A stretch of 29,316 bases of DNA, taken from JBBDWZ01 sp050732575. Lineage in GTDB: Bacteria; Gemmatimonadota; Gemmatimonadetes; Longimicrobiales; RSA9. Under the pieces are notes generated by a model. That model did no database searches. It worked only from the letters and a program-made list of their open reading frames with translations, and had not been told where the DNA came from. The DNA lies in NCBI GenBank assembly GCA_050732575.1, contig JBOHRF010000033.1:1-29316 (forward strand), in the 5' to 3' direction. The stretch's first letter is position 1. Every line of letters starts with the position of its first letter. The position numbers and the translations under genes are program-made. Shown here piece by piece: positions 15,071 to 22,385 of the stretch.

Positions 15071-15579
15071 ACCGGGTCGGTGTTGGTTTCCACGGCCGCT
15101 TTGCGCGCTTCAATCGCGCGTTCTTCCCGCCACAATGATACGGCCAACACGAGAGCGCCGCAGGTGATGGCCATGTCGGCCACATTGAAGATGGGAAAGT
15201 TGGTGAAGCCGAGATTGATCGGCCCGATGAAGTCGACCACGCCTTTGTCCCACTTGAGGCGATCGATCAGGTTGCCGGCCGCGCCCGCCATCACAGCGGC
15301 AATGGAGAACACGCGCAGCCGATCGCCGGGTTCAGCCTGGCGCAGCAGCACAGTGAGCGCGCCCATGACCAGGATGGTTCCGGCCACGATCAGCCAGCGG
15401 AATTCGCCCACTCCAAGGCCAAAAGCCACACCCGTGTTGAAGGTGAGTGTGAGCGGCACGAAGCCGAGGGATGTGGAGTGCCCGTGCCAGAGTCGGTCGA
15501 GCGCCCACTGCTTGGTTGTGAAGTCCAGCACAAGGATCGCGGCCAGCAGCAGGCCGGACATAGCGACTTTACGGTTCAT
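15067..15579 (-). CDS. lspA: lipoprotein signal peptidase (signal peptidase II)
   Basis: A 170-aa inner-membrane aspartic protease that removes signal peptides from prolipoproteins after diacylglyceryl modification. Four hydrophobic segments are visible. The conserved motifs are AGNLIDRL (101-108), GVVDFI (catalytic D116) and FNVADMAI (catalytic D135). Length is normal. It is the first gene of the operon lspA-bcp-thrB-thrC; 39 bp separate it from the divergent hydrolase gene at 15619, which must hold both promoters or the coding edges do. It would process the lipoproteins encoded elsewhere, such as the one at 26608. Confidence 0.94.
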   Translation of the reverse strand: MNRKVAMSGLLLAAILVLDFTTKQWALDRLWHGHSTSLGFVPLTLTFNTGVAFGLGVGEFRWLIVAGTILVMGALTVLLRQAEPGDRLRVFSIAAVMAGAAGNLIDRLKWDKGVVDFIGPINLGFTNFPIFNVADMAITCGALVLAVSLWREERAIEARKAAVETNTDPV

Positions 15580-15618
15580 GCGTAGCTTCAGACAACGTGA
15601 AAGGTTTCAGTCAATCTA

Positions 15619-16650
15619 ATGATTCCACAATTCTACCGGACAGAGCACGCGTTCCAGTGGTCCTATGCACCGGATCAGCAACGCGTGTTCGAGTCGGCCA
15701 TCACATGGCGCGAACAACATGCCACCAGACCGGCTGGATGGGACCGACGCCGCGTGCACCTTCTGCTGATCGATGTGCAGAAGGATTTCTGTTTCCCGCA
15801 GGGCGCATTATTCGTGGCCGGCCGCTCCGGCCGCGGCGCCCTGGAAGACAACGACCGGACGGCTCGCTTCATCTACGACAATCTGGATCGCCTCACCGAA
15901 ATCAGCTGTACGATGGATACTCACTTTCCTCATCAGATCTTTTTTCCCTCGTTCTGGTTGCAACCGGACGGTAAACCGCCGGCCCCGCACCGTGAGGTCT
16001 CAACGGCCGAACTGCGTGCCGGCGCCCTCCGTCCCAATCCGGCTTTGGCCACGTGGCTGGCCGCCGGTGACGTTGAATGGCTGACCCGGCAGACCCAGTA
16101 CTATTGCGCCGAGCTGGAAAAGGCCGGGAAATACAAGCTCTATCTCTGGCCGCCGCACTGCCTGCTGGGCAGCGAGGGTCACACCTTGGCGGGCGTGGTC
16201 CACGAGGCGCGTTTGTTTCACGCGTACGCGCGCGCGGCCCGCGCCTGGGTCGAAATCAAGGGCGCCAATCCCCTTACCGAGTTCTACTCCGCACTGGCCC
16301 CGGAAGTCCCTTCCCGGCACGATGGCGGGCTGCTGGAGGAGCCCAACACCTCGTTCCTGCGTACACTGCTGGAGTTCGATGCGGTCATTATTGCCGGTCA
16401 AGCCAGCAGTCATTGCGTCAAGTCCACGATCGATGATTTGCTCTCCCGCATCGAGCCCGAGCTGGCCCGTAAGGTGTACATCCTGCGCGACTGCATGTCC
16501 GCGGTCACCGTACCCGATCCGCAACGGCCCGACCAGTTTCTCTTCGATTTCACGACCCAGGCGGAGGTCGCTCTGGATCGGTTTCGCGAGGCCGGCATGC
16601 ACGCCGTGGATTCGACGACGCCCATGCATGAGTGGCCTGGCATGTCGTAG
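15619..16650 (+). CDS. nicotinamidase/isochorismatase-like cysteine hydrolase, long form
   Basis: 343 aa. The catalytic triad pattern is visible: Asp in LLIDVQKDF (D52), Lys in VEIKGANPLTEFYSAL (K214) and nucleophile Cys in ASSHCVKST (C266). Metal-site residues typical of nicotinamidase appear in MDTHF (D100, H102) and WPPHC (H180). The segment between DTHFPHQIFFPSFW and WPPHC is much longer than in PncA (about 200 aa total), so the protein is a long variant of unknown substrate; nicotinamide is plausible but unproven. The start is ATG 15619, with GAAAGG about 14 nt upstream. It is followed by ispG after a 59-bp spacer with a hairpin. Confidence 0.8.
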   Translation: MIPQFYRTEHAFQWSYAPDQQRVFESAITWREQHATRPAGWDRRRVHLLLIDVQKDFCFPQGALFVAGRSGRGALEDNDRTARFIYDNLDRLTEISCTMDTHFPHQIFFPSFWLQPDGKPPAPHREVSTAELRAGALRPNPALATWLAAGDVEWLTRQTQYYCAELEKAGKYKLYLWPPHCLLGSEGHTLAGVVHEARLFHAYARAARAWVEIKGANPLTEFYSALAPEVPSRHDGGLLEEPNTSFLRTLLEFDAVIIAGQASSHCVKSTIDDLLSRIEPELARKVYILRDCMSAVTVPDPQRPDQFLFDFTTQAEVALDRFREAGMHAVDSTTPMHEWPGMS

Positions 16651-16664
16651 TTAATGACACTAAT

Positions 16665-16697
16665 CCTAATCCTCTCCGGATTAAGGCGAGGATTAGG
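16665..16697 (+). other. hairpin in the spacer before ispG
   Basis: cctaatcctc (16665-16674) pairs perfectly with gaggattagg (16688-16697) around a 13-nt loop. Further taatcc/ggatta repeats surround it. There is no T-run, so it is not a standard terminator; it ends 12 nt before the ispG ATG and could affect translation or RNA stability. Confidence 0.7.
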
Positions 16698-16709
16698 GGT
16701 TAGGAACAA

Positions 16710-17930
16710 ATGCAGATGCGCAGATCAACACCCACGGTCTGGATCGGCCAGGTGCCGCTCGGTAGCCGCCATCCAATCGTGGTGCAGTCCATGACCAATA
16801 CGGATACCGAGGATCCGGCCAGCACGGCCGCGCAAGTCGAGCAGCTGGCCGCTGCGGGCAGCGAACTGGTGCGCGTCACGGTCAACACGGACGCCGCAGC
16901 CCAGGCCGTGCCCGAGCTGGTGGAGCGGCTGAACGATGCGGGCGTTGCGGTCCCCATCATCGGCGACTTCCACTACAATGGGCATCTGCTGCTGACCAAA
17001 TACCCCGCGTGTGCGCGCGCGCTGGCCAAGTATCGCATCAACCCTGGCAATGTGGGCGCCAAGCGGCGGGATGAAAACTTTCGCACCATCGTCGAGGTAG
17101 CAATTGAGCACGAGAAGCCGGTGCGCATTGGCGTGAACTGGGGCTCGCTCGATCAGCAATTGCTGACTGACATGATGGATGAGAACGCGGGCCGGCCCGA
17201 GCCACTCGATGCCAGGACGGTCATGATGAATGCCATGGTGAAGAGCGCACTGCGTTCGGCGGCACTGGCGGAAGAGACCGGCCTGCCGCACGCTCGCATC
17301 CTGCTCAGTGCCAAGGTATCCGGCGTGCAGGATCTGATCGGCGTGTACCGCCACCTGGCCGAGTGTTGTGACTATCCGTTGCATCTCGGATTGACCGAGG
17401 CCGGCCTGGGTACCAAAGGCGTGGTAGCCAGCACGGCTGGCATGGCCGTTCTGTTGCAGGAAGGTATTGGTGATACCATTCGCGTATCACTCACGCCCCG
17501 ACCGGGCGGCGATCGCGCGGAAGAAGTGCGCGTTGCGCAGCAAATCCTGCAGTCACTCGAGCTGCGCAGCTTCACGCCCCAGGTGACTTCCTGCCCGGGC
17601 TGCGGCCGCACGACCAGCACGTTCTTCCAGCAGATGGCAGAAGACATCCAGCATTACATCGCGCACCAGATGCCGGTCTGGCGCGCGCAGTATCCGGGTG
17701 TTGAGGATCTCAAAGTCGCGGTCATGGGTTGTGTGGTTAACGGGCCAGGTGAATCGAAACACGCCAACATCGGCATTTCGTTGCCGGGCACGTTTGAAGA
17801 GCCCAAAGCGCCCGTGTACGTGGACGGCCGATTGTACACGACCCTGCGCGGTGATGGGCTGGTGGCCGATTTCCTGCGCATCCTCGGTGACTACGTGAAC
17901 GCACGGTACGGAGCGGGCGTGTCGGCTTGA
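16710..17930 (+). CDS. ispG: 4-hydroxy-3-methylbut-2-enyl diphosphate synthase (GcpE)
   Basis: A 406-aa [4Fe-4S] enzyme of the MEP isoprenoid pathway that converts MEcPP to HMBPP. The TIM-barrel N-terminal half begins with PIVVQSMTNTDTED and includes YRINPGNVG. The cluster ligands are C295 and C298 (SCPGCGR) and C341 with E348 (MGCVVNGPGE). This is the short bacterial form without the large insert of plant and Bacteroidota/Chlamydia proteins. The start is ATG 16710, preceded by AGGA; ATG 16716 is an alternative. The last codons run into a 9-bp repeat array that continues after the stop. Confidence 0.94.
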   Translation: MQMRRSTPTVWIGQVPLGSRHPIVVQSMTNTDTEDPASTAAQVEQLAAAGSELVRVTVNTDAAAQAVPELVERLNDAGVAVPIIGDFHYNGHLLLTKYPACARALAKYRINPGNVGAKRRDENFRTIVEVAIEHEKPVRIGVNWGSLDQQLLTDMMDENAGRPEPLDARTVMMNAMVKSALRSAALAEETGLPHARILLSAKVSGVQDLIGVYRHLAECCDYPLHLGLTEAGLGTKGVVASTAGMAVLLQEGIGDTIRVSLTPRPGGDRAEEVRVAQQILQSLELRSFTPQVTSCPGCGRTTSTFFQQMAEDIQHYIAHQMPVWRAQYPGVEDLKVAVMGCVVNGPGESKHANIGISLPGTFEEPKAPVYVDGRLYTTLRGDGLVADFLRILGDYVNARYGAGVSA

Positions 17931-17931
17931 A

Positions 17932-17980
17932 CGGGCGTGTCGGGCGTGTCGGGCGTGTCGCGAGTAACGGGCGTGTCGGG
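17932..17980. repeat. 9-bp tandem array, unit cgggcgtgt
   Basis: Five 9-bp units (17932-17976; the fourth is the variant cgcgagtaa) and a partial one. An additional copy lies inside the ispG end at 17914-17922. This is the same family as the arrays at 3-205, here in plus orientation. A strong Shine-Dalgarno follows immediately. Confidence 0.93.
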
Positions 17981-17993
17981 AAAGGAGTGAAGG

Positions 17994-18278
17994 GTGGTCG
18001 TTGTCTATGTGTTCGCGGCGCTCGTGCTGCTGCGCATTGTACTGGTTGGCGTAGGCGCAGCGCTCCTCATCCGTCACGTGGCCGAGTGCCCAGCCTGCTT
18101 CAACGAAAGCGTCCGCATTCACCGACCTCTTCTTTCGCGCCTGGCGCCCTGGTGTGAGTGGCGTTGGTGCCCGAGCTGCGGCTGGGAGGGTCCATCCCGG
18201 CGAGCCTGTCCGGATGTGGGAACGCGGCTTCCCACGGCCGGGTCTCAGCGCCGGCCGAAGTCCTTGCCCAGCGCGTAA
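17994..18278 (+). CDS. small membrane protein with zinc-ribbon-like cysteines
   Basis: 94 aa from the GTG at 17994, supported by AAGGAG (17982-17987) with 6-nt spacing. Residues 3-26 form one hydrophobic transmembrane segment, followed by C32-x2-C35 (CPAC) and C59-x2-C62 (CPSC) around a basic, Trp-rich stretch, a likely treble-clef or zinc-ribbon knuckle on the cytoplasmic side; C54 is extra. The tail is basic and disordered. The family is not recognised. It lies between ispG and the efflux genes with its own ribosome site. Confidence 0.65.
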   Translation: MVVVYVFAALVLLRIVLVGVGAALLIRHVAECPACFNESVRIHRPLLSRLAPWCEWRWCPSCGWEGPSRRACPDVGTRLPTAGSQRRPKSLPSA

Positions 18279-18404
18279 TTCACTTTCTCTCCCAACAATA
18301 CTTCTGAGCTGTGCCGCGGGCACGCGCCTTCCTTTTGGAACCTGACGTGAGACCGGATCCATCGACCTCCCTAGCGATCTGGAAAACCTGTCAGGAGTCA
18401 GTTT

Positions 18405-19916
18405 ATGAGTTGGAAGCGCATTCGTTGGCGGCTGCCGCTGCTGCTTGCACCGGCCATGCTGGCTGCCGCGCTGGGCAGGGCAACGGCGCAACAGGCGCCC
18501 GCCACCTTGAGTCTCCAGGAAGCGATCGATTTGGCGCGTCGTTATAACCCCGATTATCGCACACAGCTCAACGACCAGGGCGTCTCCGACTGGCAGGTGG
18601 CGGAGGCGTTTGCCAACCTGCTGCCCGCGGCATCGTTGAATACGCGGTTCTCGTACACCATGCCGGGCACGCCGCGCATCATCGAAGGATTGGACGCCAA
18701 CCAGTTCGGTATCTCGCGCCAGCCTCCGGCCTACAATTCGAGTTACGGTTTCAACCTGGGCCTCGGTCTGAGCGGTGCCACGTATTTCAACCTGGCCCAG
18801 TCGCGCGCCAATCGCAGTGCGACGGATGCGCGTGTGTCCGCGGCAGCGTACACACTCGATGCCGATGTCACGCGTGAATACCTGGCCGCTATGCGCTCGC
18901 GAGATGGGGTCACGGTTGCCCGTCAGGATTTGGAGACCGCGCGTGAATCGAAGAAGCTGGCCGATGCGCGTTACGCCGGTGGTGTAGTCACGCAAATCGA
19001 TCCGGCGCAGGCAGAAGTGGCAGTGGGCCGATCGGAGGTGTTGCTCATCCAGGCCGAGAATCTTCACGAAGCGGACAAGTTGCGGCTGCTTCAACGACTG
19101 GGTTTGACGCTCGACCGCGACCTACAGCTCACCACACAGCTGGAAGTATTCGAACCGACTTGGACGCGCGAAGAACTTCTGCGCACGGCGCTGGCGGATC
19201 ATCCGCAACTGCGCTCTGCGCGGGCCAGCGAAGACGCGAGTCTGGCGGCCGCACGCGCAGCCAAGATGTCCTATCTGCCCAGTCTCTTTTTGAGCGCGGG
19301 CTGGGCCGGTTCGGCGCGTGAAGTCGGCGATCGCAATGCCATCCTCAACGGCGCGCGCAGCAACGTCGAGAACCAGCGCGAGAACTGCATATCCAATAAT
19401 CGCATTCTGGCGTTGCTGGGTGATCCGCAACAGGACTGCACCCGCCACGTCTACACGGATGAGCGCGGTCAGGCCGCGTTGGCCGCCAACGACGTGTTCC
19501 CGTTCAACTTCACGGGACAACCAGCGTCATTCGCGGCAGGCATTAGCATTCCGATTTTCAACGGCCTGACGCGCGAACGTCAGATGCAGCAGTCGCGTGC
19601 GGATGCGGATGATGCCAGGCACCGCCGGCGGGCCGCGGAATTGAACCAGCAAACAGTCGTGGCCACGGCTTATGGCAACGCCATGGCGGCTCGCAAGTCG
19701 GTCGACATCGAGCAGCGCAACGTGAAAGCGGCGGACCTGCAGCTGAACCTGGCGCGCGACCGCTATCGACTGGGCGGCGGTCAGTTCCTGGACCTGGCCA
19801 ATGCGCAACAGAGCAAGGCGCAGGCGGACCGCGCCTACTTGAACGCACTCTACCAGTTCCATGAGAGCGTGGCGGCGCTCGAGGCCGCCGCGGGTCGACC
19901 GCTGCGGCAGAAGTAA
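18405..19916 (+). CDS. TolC family outer-membrane efflux protein
   Basis: 503 aa. The N-terminal signal peptide (MSWKRIRWRLPLLLAPAMLA, cleavage near residue 28) leads into LSLQEAIDLARRYNPDYRTQ, the usual TolC repeat start. Two homologous halves of long alpha-helical segments and short beta strands are visible; the second begins about residue 255 (TREELLRTALADHPQLRSARA). An insert at about 320-360 contains a Cys pair (NCISNN and QDCTRH) that could form a periplasmic disulfide. AGGAG lies 8-9 nt upstream of ATG 18405. It forms the outer-membrane channel of the tripartite exporter with the HlyD-type protein and ABC ATPase downstream. Confidence 0.9.
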   Translation: MSWKRIRWRLPLLLAPAMLAAALGRATAQQAPATLSLQEAIDLARRYNPDYRTQLNDQGVSDWQVAEAFANLLPAASLNTRFSYTMPGTPRIIEGLDANQFGISRQPPAYNSSYGFNLGLGLSGATYFNLAQSRANRSATDARVSAAAYTLDADVTREYLAAMRSRDGVTVARQDLETARESKKLADARYAGGVVTQIDPAQAEVAVGRSEVLLIQAENLHEADKLRLLQRLGLTLDRDLQLTTQLEVFEPTWTREELLRTALADHPQLRSARASEDASLAAARAAKMSYLPSLFLSAGWAGSAREVGDRNAILNGARSNVENQRENCISNNRILALLGDPQQDCTRHVYTDERGQAALAANDVFPFNFTGQPASFAAGISIPIFNGLTRERQMQQSRADADDARHRRRAAELNQQTVVATAYGNAMAARKSVDIEQRNVKAADLQLNLARDRYRLGGGQFLDLANAQQSKAQADRAYLNALYQFHESVAALEAAAGRPLRQK

Positions 19917-20223
19917 AGGCAATCGGGTTGGGTGAGCGCCGCGAACGGTTGCGGCCCCTCTCCGCGCTAGCGGTCGCTCGCCCGCCCGAAAGCCAAAGTC
20001 CAGAACTGGGATGAGGCCATCCCATGGTCGCGGCGGCCGGGGTGACGGTGGCCCTGGAATCGGGTAGGTTTCCCATGCGGCACAACAGGTCTTTGCGTCC
20101 GGTCGGGCGGCATGGGTCTTACTTGAAAAACGGATCGTGAACGAGAGCGTTAACGAGAACGAGAACGCGGATGGAAGCGATTCCAACCGTTCCGGCACAT
20201 AGTGAGTCAAAGAGGAAGATCCG
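19917..20223. other. 307-bp spacer between TolC and HlyD genes, with a hexamer repeat
   Basis: No gene recognised. Plus-strand peptides in the spacer lack family motifs. Its last part holds a 6-bp repeat (20139-20168). A motif gtctttgcgtcc (reverse: ggacgcaaagac) at about 20089-20100 resembles one strand of a c-di-GMP-I riboswitch core but the rest of the fold is missing and it faces the wrong way. An AGAGGAAG ribosome site precedes the next gene. Confidence 0.6.
20139..20168. repeat. 6-bp repeat, unit gaacga
   Basis: Five hexamers: gaacga, gagcgt, taacga, gaacga, gaacgc. The 14-mer cgttaacgagaacg (20148-20161) occurs in inverted orientation at 22304-22317, so the repeat family flanks the HlyD and ABC genes. 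Confidence 0.85.
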
Positions 20224-21471
20224 ATGGACGTCATTCGTACCAACAAGAAAAAAAAGCGTACCCCGATCTACATCGCGGTCGGCGTCATTGCCGCTATCGG
20301 GGTCACCGTGGGATTGTCCCAGATGGAGCCGGCGCCGCCCAGCATGGACGACGCGTCGGCCTGGCGGGATACGGTCCGCCGCGGCGACATGCTGCGCGAA
20401 GTCCGGGGTCCGGGCACCCTGGTGCCCGAGAACATCCGGTTCGTCACGGCGGTGACTAATGGCAGGGTAGAGCAGGTTTTTGTGCTGCCGGGCGCGCGCG
20501 TGCAACCAGGCACCCCGCTCCTGGTACTAAGCAATCCGGATGTGCAGCGGCTGTCACTCGAGGCGCAGCAGCAGCTGACCAATGCGCAATCCCAGCTGGT
20601 CAGCCTGGAGGCCTCACTCGAGCAGACGCGCCTGAACATGGAAAGCTCGGTGGCCACGATCCGCGCCATGTACAACAATGCGGTACGCGTGGCCAAGCTG
20701 CAGGAAGAGCTGCAGAAATCGGGCGTGGCTGTGAAGAATGAGCTAGAGCAGGCCAAGGACCAGCTGGAAGAGGCCCAAAAGCGGCTCGAGACCGAGCAGA
20801 AGCGGCTGGTAGTGCACAATGCGTCCATTGATGCACAGCTGAACGCGCAGCGGGCGCAGGTCGAGCAGTTGAAGCAGATCGTGGCGTTCCGCCGGGTCGA
20901 GCTGGCCTCGATGAACGTCAAAGCCGAGACCGAGGGTGTAGTCCAGGAGTTCTCGCTGCAGATCGGGCAGTGGGTCAACGCGGGCACGACCCTGGCGCGG
21001 GTGGTCGAACCCGGCAAGCTCAAGGCCGTGATCCGGATCCCGGAGACCCAGATCAAGGACGTGGTCATCGGCATGAAGGCCCGGATCGACACGCGAAACG
21101 GGATCATCGAGGGCGACGTAATGAGAATCGATCCGGCGGCAGCCAATGGCAGTTTTGGCGTGGATGTGAGGCTGCCGGCCAATCTGCCGGCCAGTGCGCG
21201 ACCTGATCTGAGCGTGGACGGCACGGTCGAGTTGGAAAACCTGAAAAACGTGCTGCACGTGAGCCGACCGGCCTATGGCCAGCCGGAATCCACGGTCGGA
21301 TTGTTCAAGCTGGAAGCCGATGGAGTGACTGCGGTACGAGTGAACGCGCAGCTGGGCCGCGCTTCGGTCAACTTCATTGAAGTGAAGCAGGGCCTCAAGG
21401 AAGGCGATGTCGTGATCCTGGCCGACATGTCGGCCTATGACGCCTTCGAGAAAGTCAAACTCAAGAAGTAA
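20224..21471 (+). CDS. HlyD/MacA-type periplasmic membrane fusion protein
   Basis: A 415-aa periplasmic adaptor anchored by one TM helix (about 15-32) after a KKKKR cytoplasmic start. The biotinyl-lipoyl domain is split around GTLVPENIRF and TEGVVQEFSLQIGQWVNAGTTLARV. A long coiled-coil hairpin lies between (about 105-215, rich in Glu/Gln/Lys heptads). Beta-barrel and C-terminal membrane-proximal domains follow (PETQIKDVVIGMKARID and LKEGDVVI). It links the inner-membrane transporter to TolC. It starts at ATG 20224, a few nt after an AGAGGAAG site; downstream 72 nt separate it from the ATPase. Confidence 0.9.
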   Translation: MDVIRTNKKKKRTPIYIAVGVIAAIGVTVGLSQMEPAPPSMDDASAWRDTVRRGDMLREVRGPGTLVPENIRFVTAVTNGRVEQVFVLPGARVQPGTPLLVLSNPDVQRLSLEAQQQLTNAQSQLVSLEASLEQTRLNMESSVATIRAMYNNAVRVAKLQEELQKSGVAVKNELEQAKDQLEEAQKRLETEQKRLVVHNASIDAQLNAQRAQVEQLKQIVAFRRVELASMNVKAETEGVVQEFSLQIGQWVNAGTTLARVVEPGKLKAVIRIPETQIKDVVIGMKARIDTRNGIIEGDVMRIDPAAANGSFGVDVRLPANLPASARPDLSVDGTVELENLKNVLHVSRPAYGQPESTVGLFKLEADGVTAVRVNAQLGRASVNFIEVKQGLKEGDVVILADMSAYDAFEKVKLKK

Positions 21472-21484
21472 CAGAAAGGTGAAT

Positions 21485-21523
21485 GGTGACGGGGACTCCC
21501 GCACCGTCACCGTCACCGTCACC
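21485..21523 (+). repeat. hairpin with multi-register caccgt repeat in the operon spacer
   Basis: ggtgacgg (21485-21492) can pair with ccgtcacc at 21504-21511, 21510-21517 or 21516-21523, because the 3' side is a 6-bp repeat (ccgtca). The spacer between HlyD and ABC genes thus carries a hairpin with three alternative registers. Confidence 0.75.
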
Positions 21524-21543
21524 TTGTCTCTCCGAGGAGTATC

Positions 21544-22299
21544 ATGGATCAGGCAACCGAAGCCCTCATCAAGTTGGAAGGCGTAAGCAAAGTCTTTTTC
21601 ACGGACGAAGTCGAGACGCACGCGCTCGCTACTGTTCACCTGGAGATCGGACGCGGCGAATACATCTCGATTGCGGGACCCTCGGGCTGCGGCAAGACCA
21701 CGCTACTTTCCTTGCTGGGACTGCTGGACACGCCGACCGAGGGCAGGTACCTGCTGGACGGCAAGGATGTGTCCAATCTTTCCGCTTCCGAACGCGCGCG
21801 CGTTCGCAACCGGGAGATCGGGTTCATCTTCCAGGCCTTCAACCTGATCGGTGACCTGACGGTCTTCGAGAACGTCGAGCTGCCGCTCACCTATCGCGGC
21901 ATGTCATCGGGCGAGCGCAAACAGCGCGTACAGGAAGCGCTGGAGCGGGTGGGCATGTCGCACCGCATGAAGCACTACCCATCACAGCTGTCCGGCGGTC
22001 AACAGCAGCGCGTGGCTGTAGCACGCGCCATTGTGGGCCGGCCGCTCATTCTGCTGGCCGACGAGCCCACCGGTAACCTGGACTCGAAGAACGGCGAAGC
22101 GGTGATGGACCTGCTCAAGGAATTGCACGCCGACGGCGCCACCATCTGCATGGTCACGCACGATCCGCGTTATGCGCGTTACGCCGATCGCACCATCCAC
22201 TTGTTCGACGGCCAGGTTGTGCGCGATGAAGACGCCAAGGCCGGCGGCGAGCTGGAGGAAAGCGGCTTCGACGTGCACCACGAGCACCACCGGCACTAG
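21544..22299 (+). CDS. ABC transporter ATP-binding protein (MacB/LolD type)
   Basis: A 251-aa ATPase with Walker A GPSGCGKT (45-52), Q-loop Q97, signature LSGGQQQR (149-156), Walker B with LLADEP (170-175), and switch His H206. It resembles the MacB/LolD group (GRYLLDGKDVSNLS, HYPSQLSGGQQQRVAVARA), which drives export or extraction with FtsX-like permeases. TolC and the HlyD-type protein upstream fit a MacAB-like exporter, but no permease gene follows: the next gene is convergent. The protein ends in a His-rich tail (VHHEHHRH), beyond the usual fold. The start is ATG 21544, preceded by CGAGGAG. Confidence 0.9.
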   Translation: MDQATEALIKLEGVSKVFFTDEVETHALATVHLEIGRGEYISIAGPSGCGKTTLLSLLGLLDTPTEGRYLLDGKDVSNLSASERARVRNREIGFIFQAFNLIGDLTVFENVELPLTYRGMSSGERKQRVQEALERVGMSHRMKHYPSQLSGGQQQRVAVARAIVGRPLILLADEPTGNLDSKNGEAVMDLLKELHADGATICMVTHDPRYARYADRTIHLFDGQVVRDEDAKAGGELEESGFDVHHEHHRH

Positions 22300-22303
22300 C
22301 ACA

Positions 22304-22333
22304 CGTTCTCGTTAACGTTTTCGTTAACGCTCA
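22304..22333. repeat. 6-bp repeat, inverted relative to 20139-20168
   Basis: Hexamers cgttct, cgttaa, cgtttt, cgttaa, cgctca. On the minus strand they read tgagcg ttaacg aaaacg ttaacg agaacg, matching the family upstream of the HlyD gene in inverted orientation. Confidence 0.85.
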
Positions 22334-22370
22334 CGGTCCGTTTCGAACGCCGAAACGGACCGTGAACGTT
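22326..22370. terminator. bidirectional hairpin between convergent genes
   Basis: A perfect 15-bp stem (22331-22345 with 22351-22365) closes a 5-nt loop. After one mismatch it is extended by four more pairs (22326-22329 with 22367-22370). It lies between the ABC ATPase (+) and the stress protein (-) stop codons and is the strongest short-range hairpin in the window. There is no long T-run, but the symmetric position suits termination in both directions. Confidence 0.75.
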
Positions 22371-22385
22371 GGTGTGAACGTGTCG

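Noticed and set aside
20060..20110. c-di-GMP-I riboswitch core on the minus strand (ggacgcaaag)
   Set aside because: Only one half of the consensus is present and the orientation would point into the antisense of TolC.
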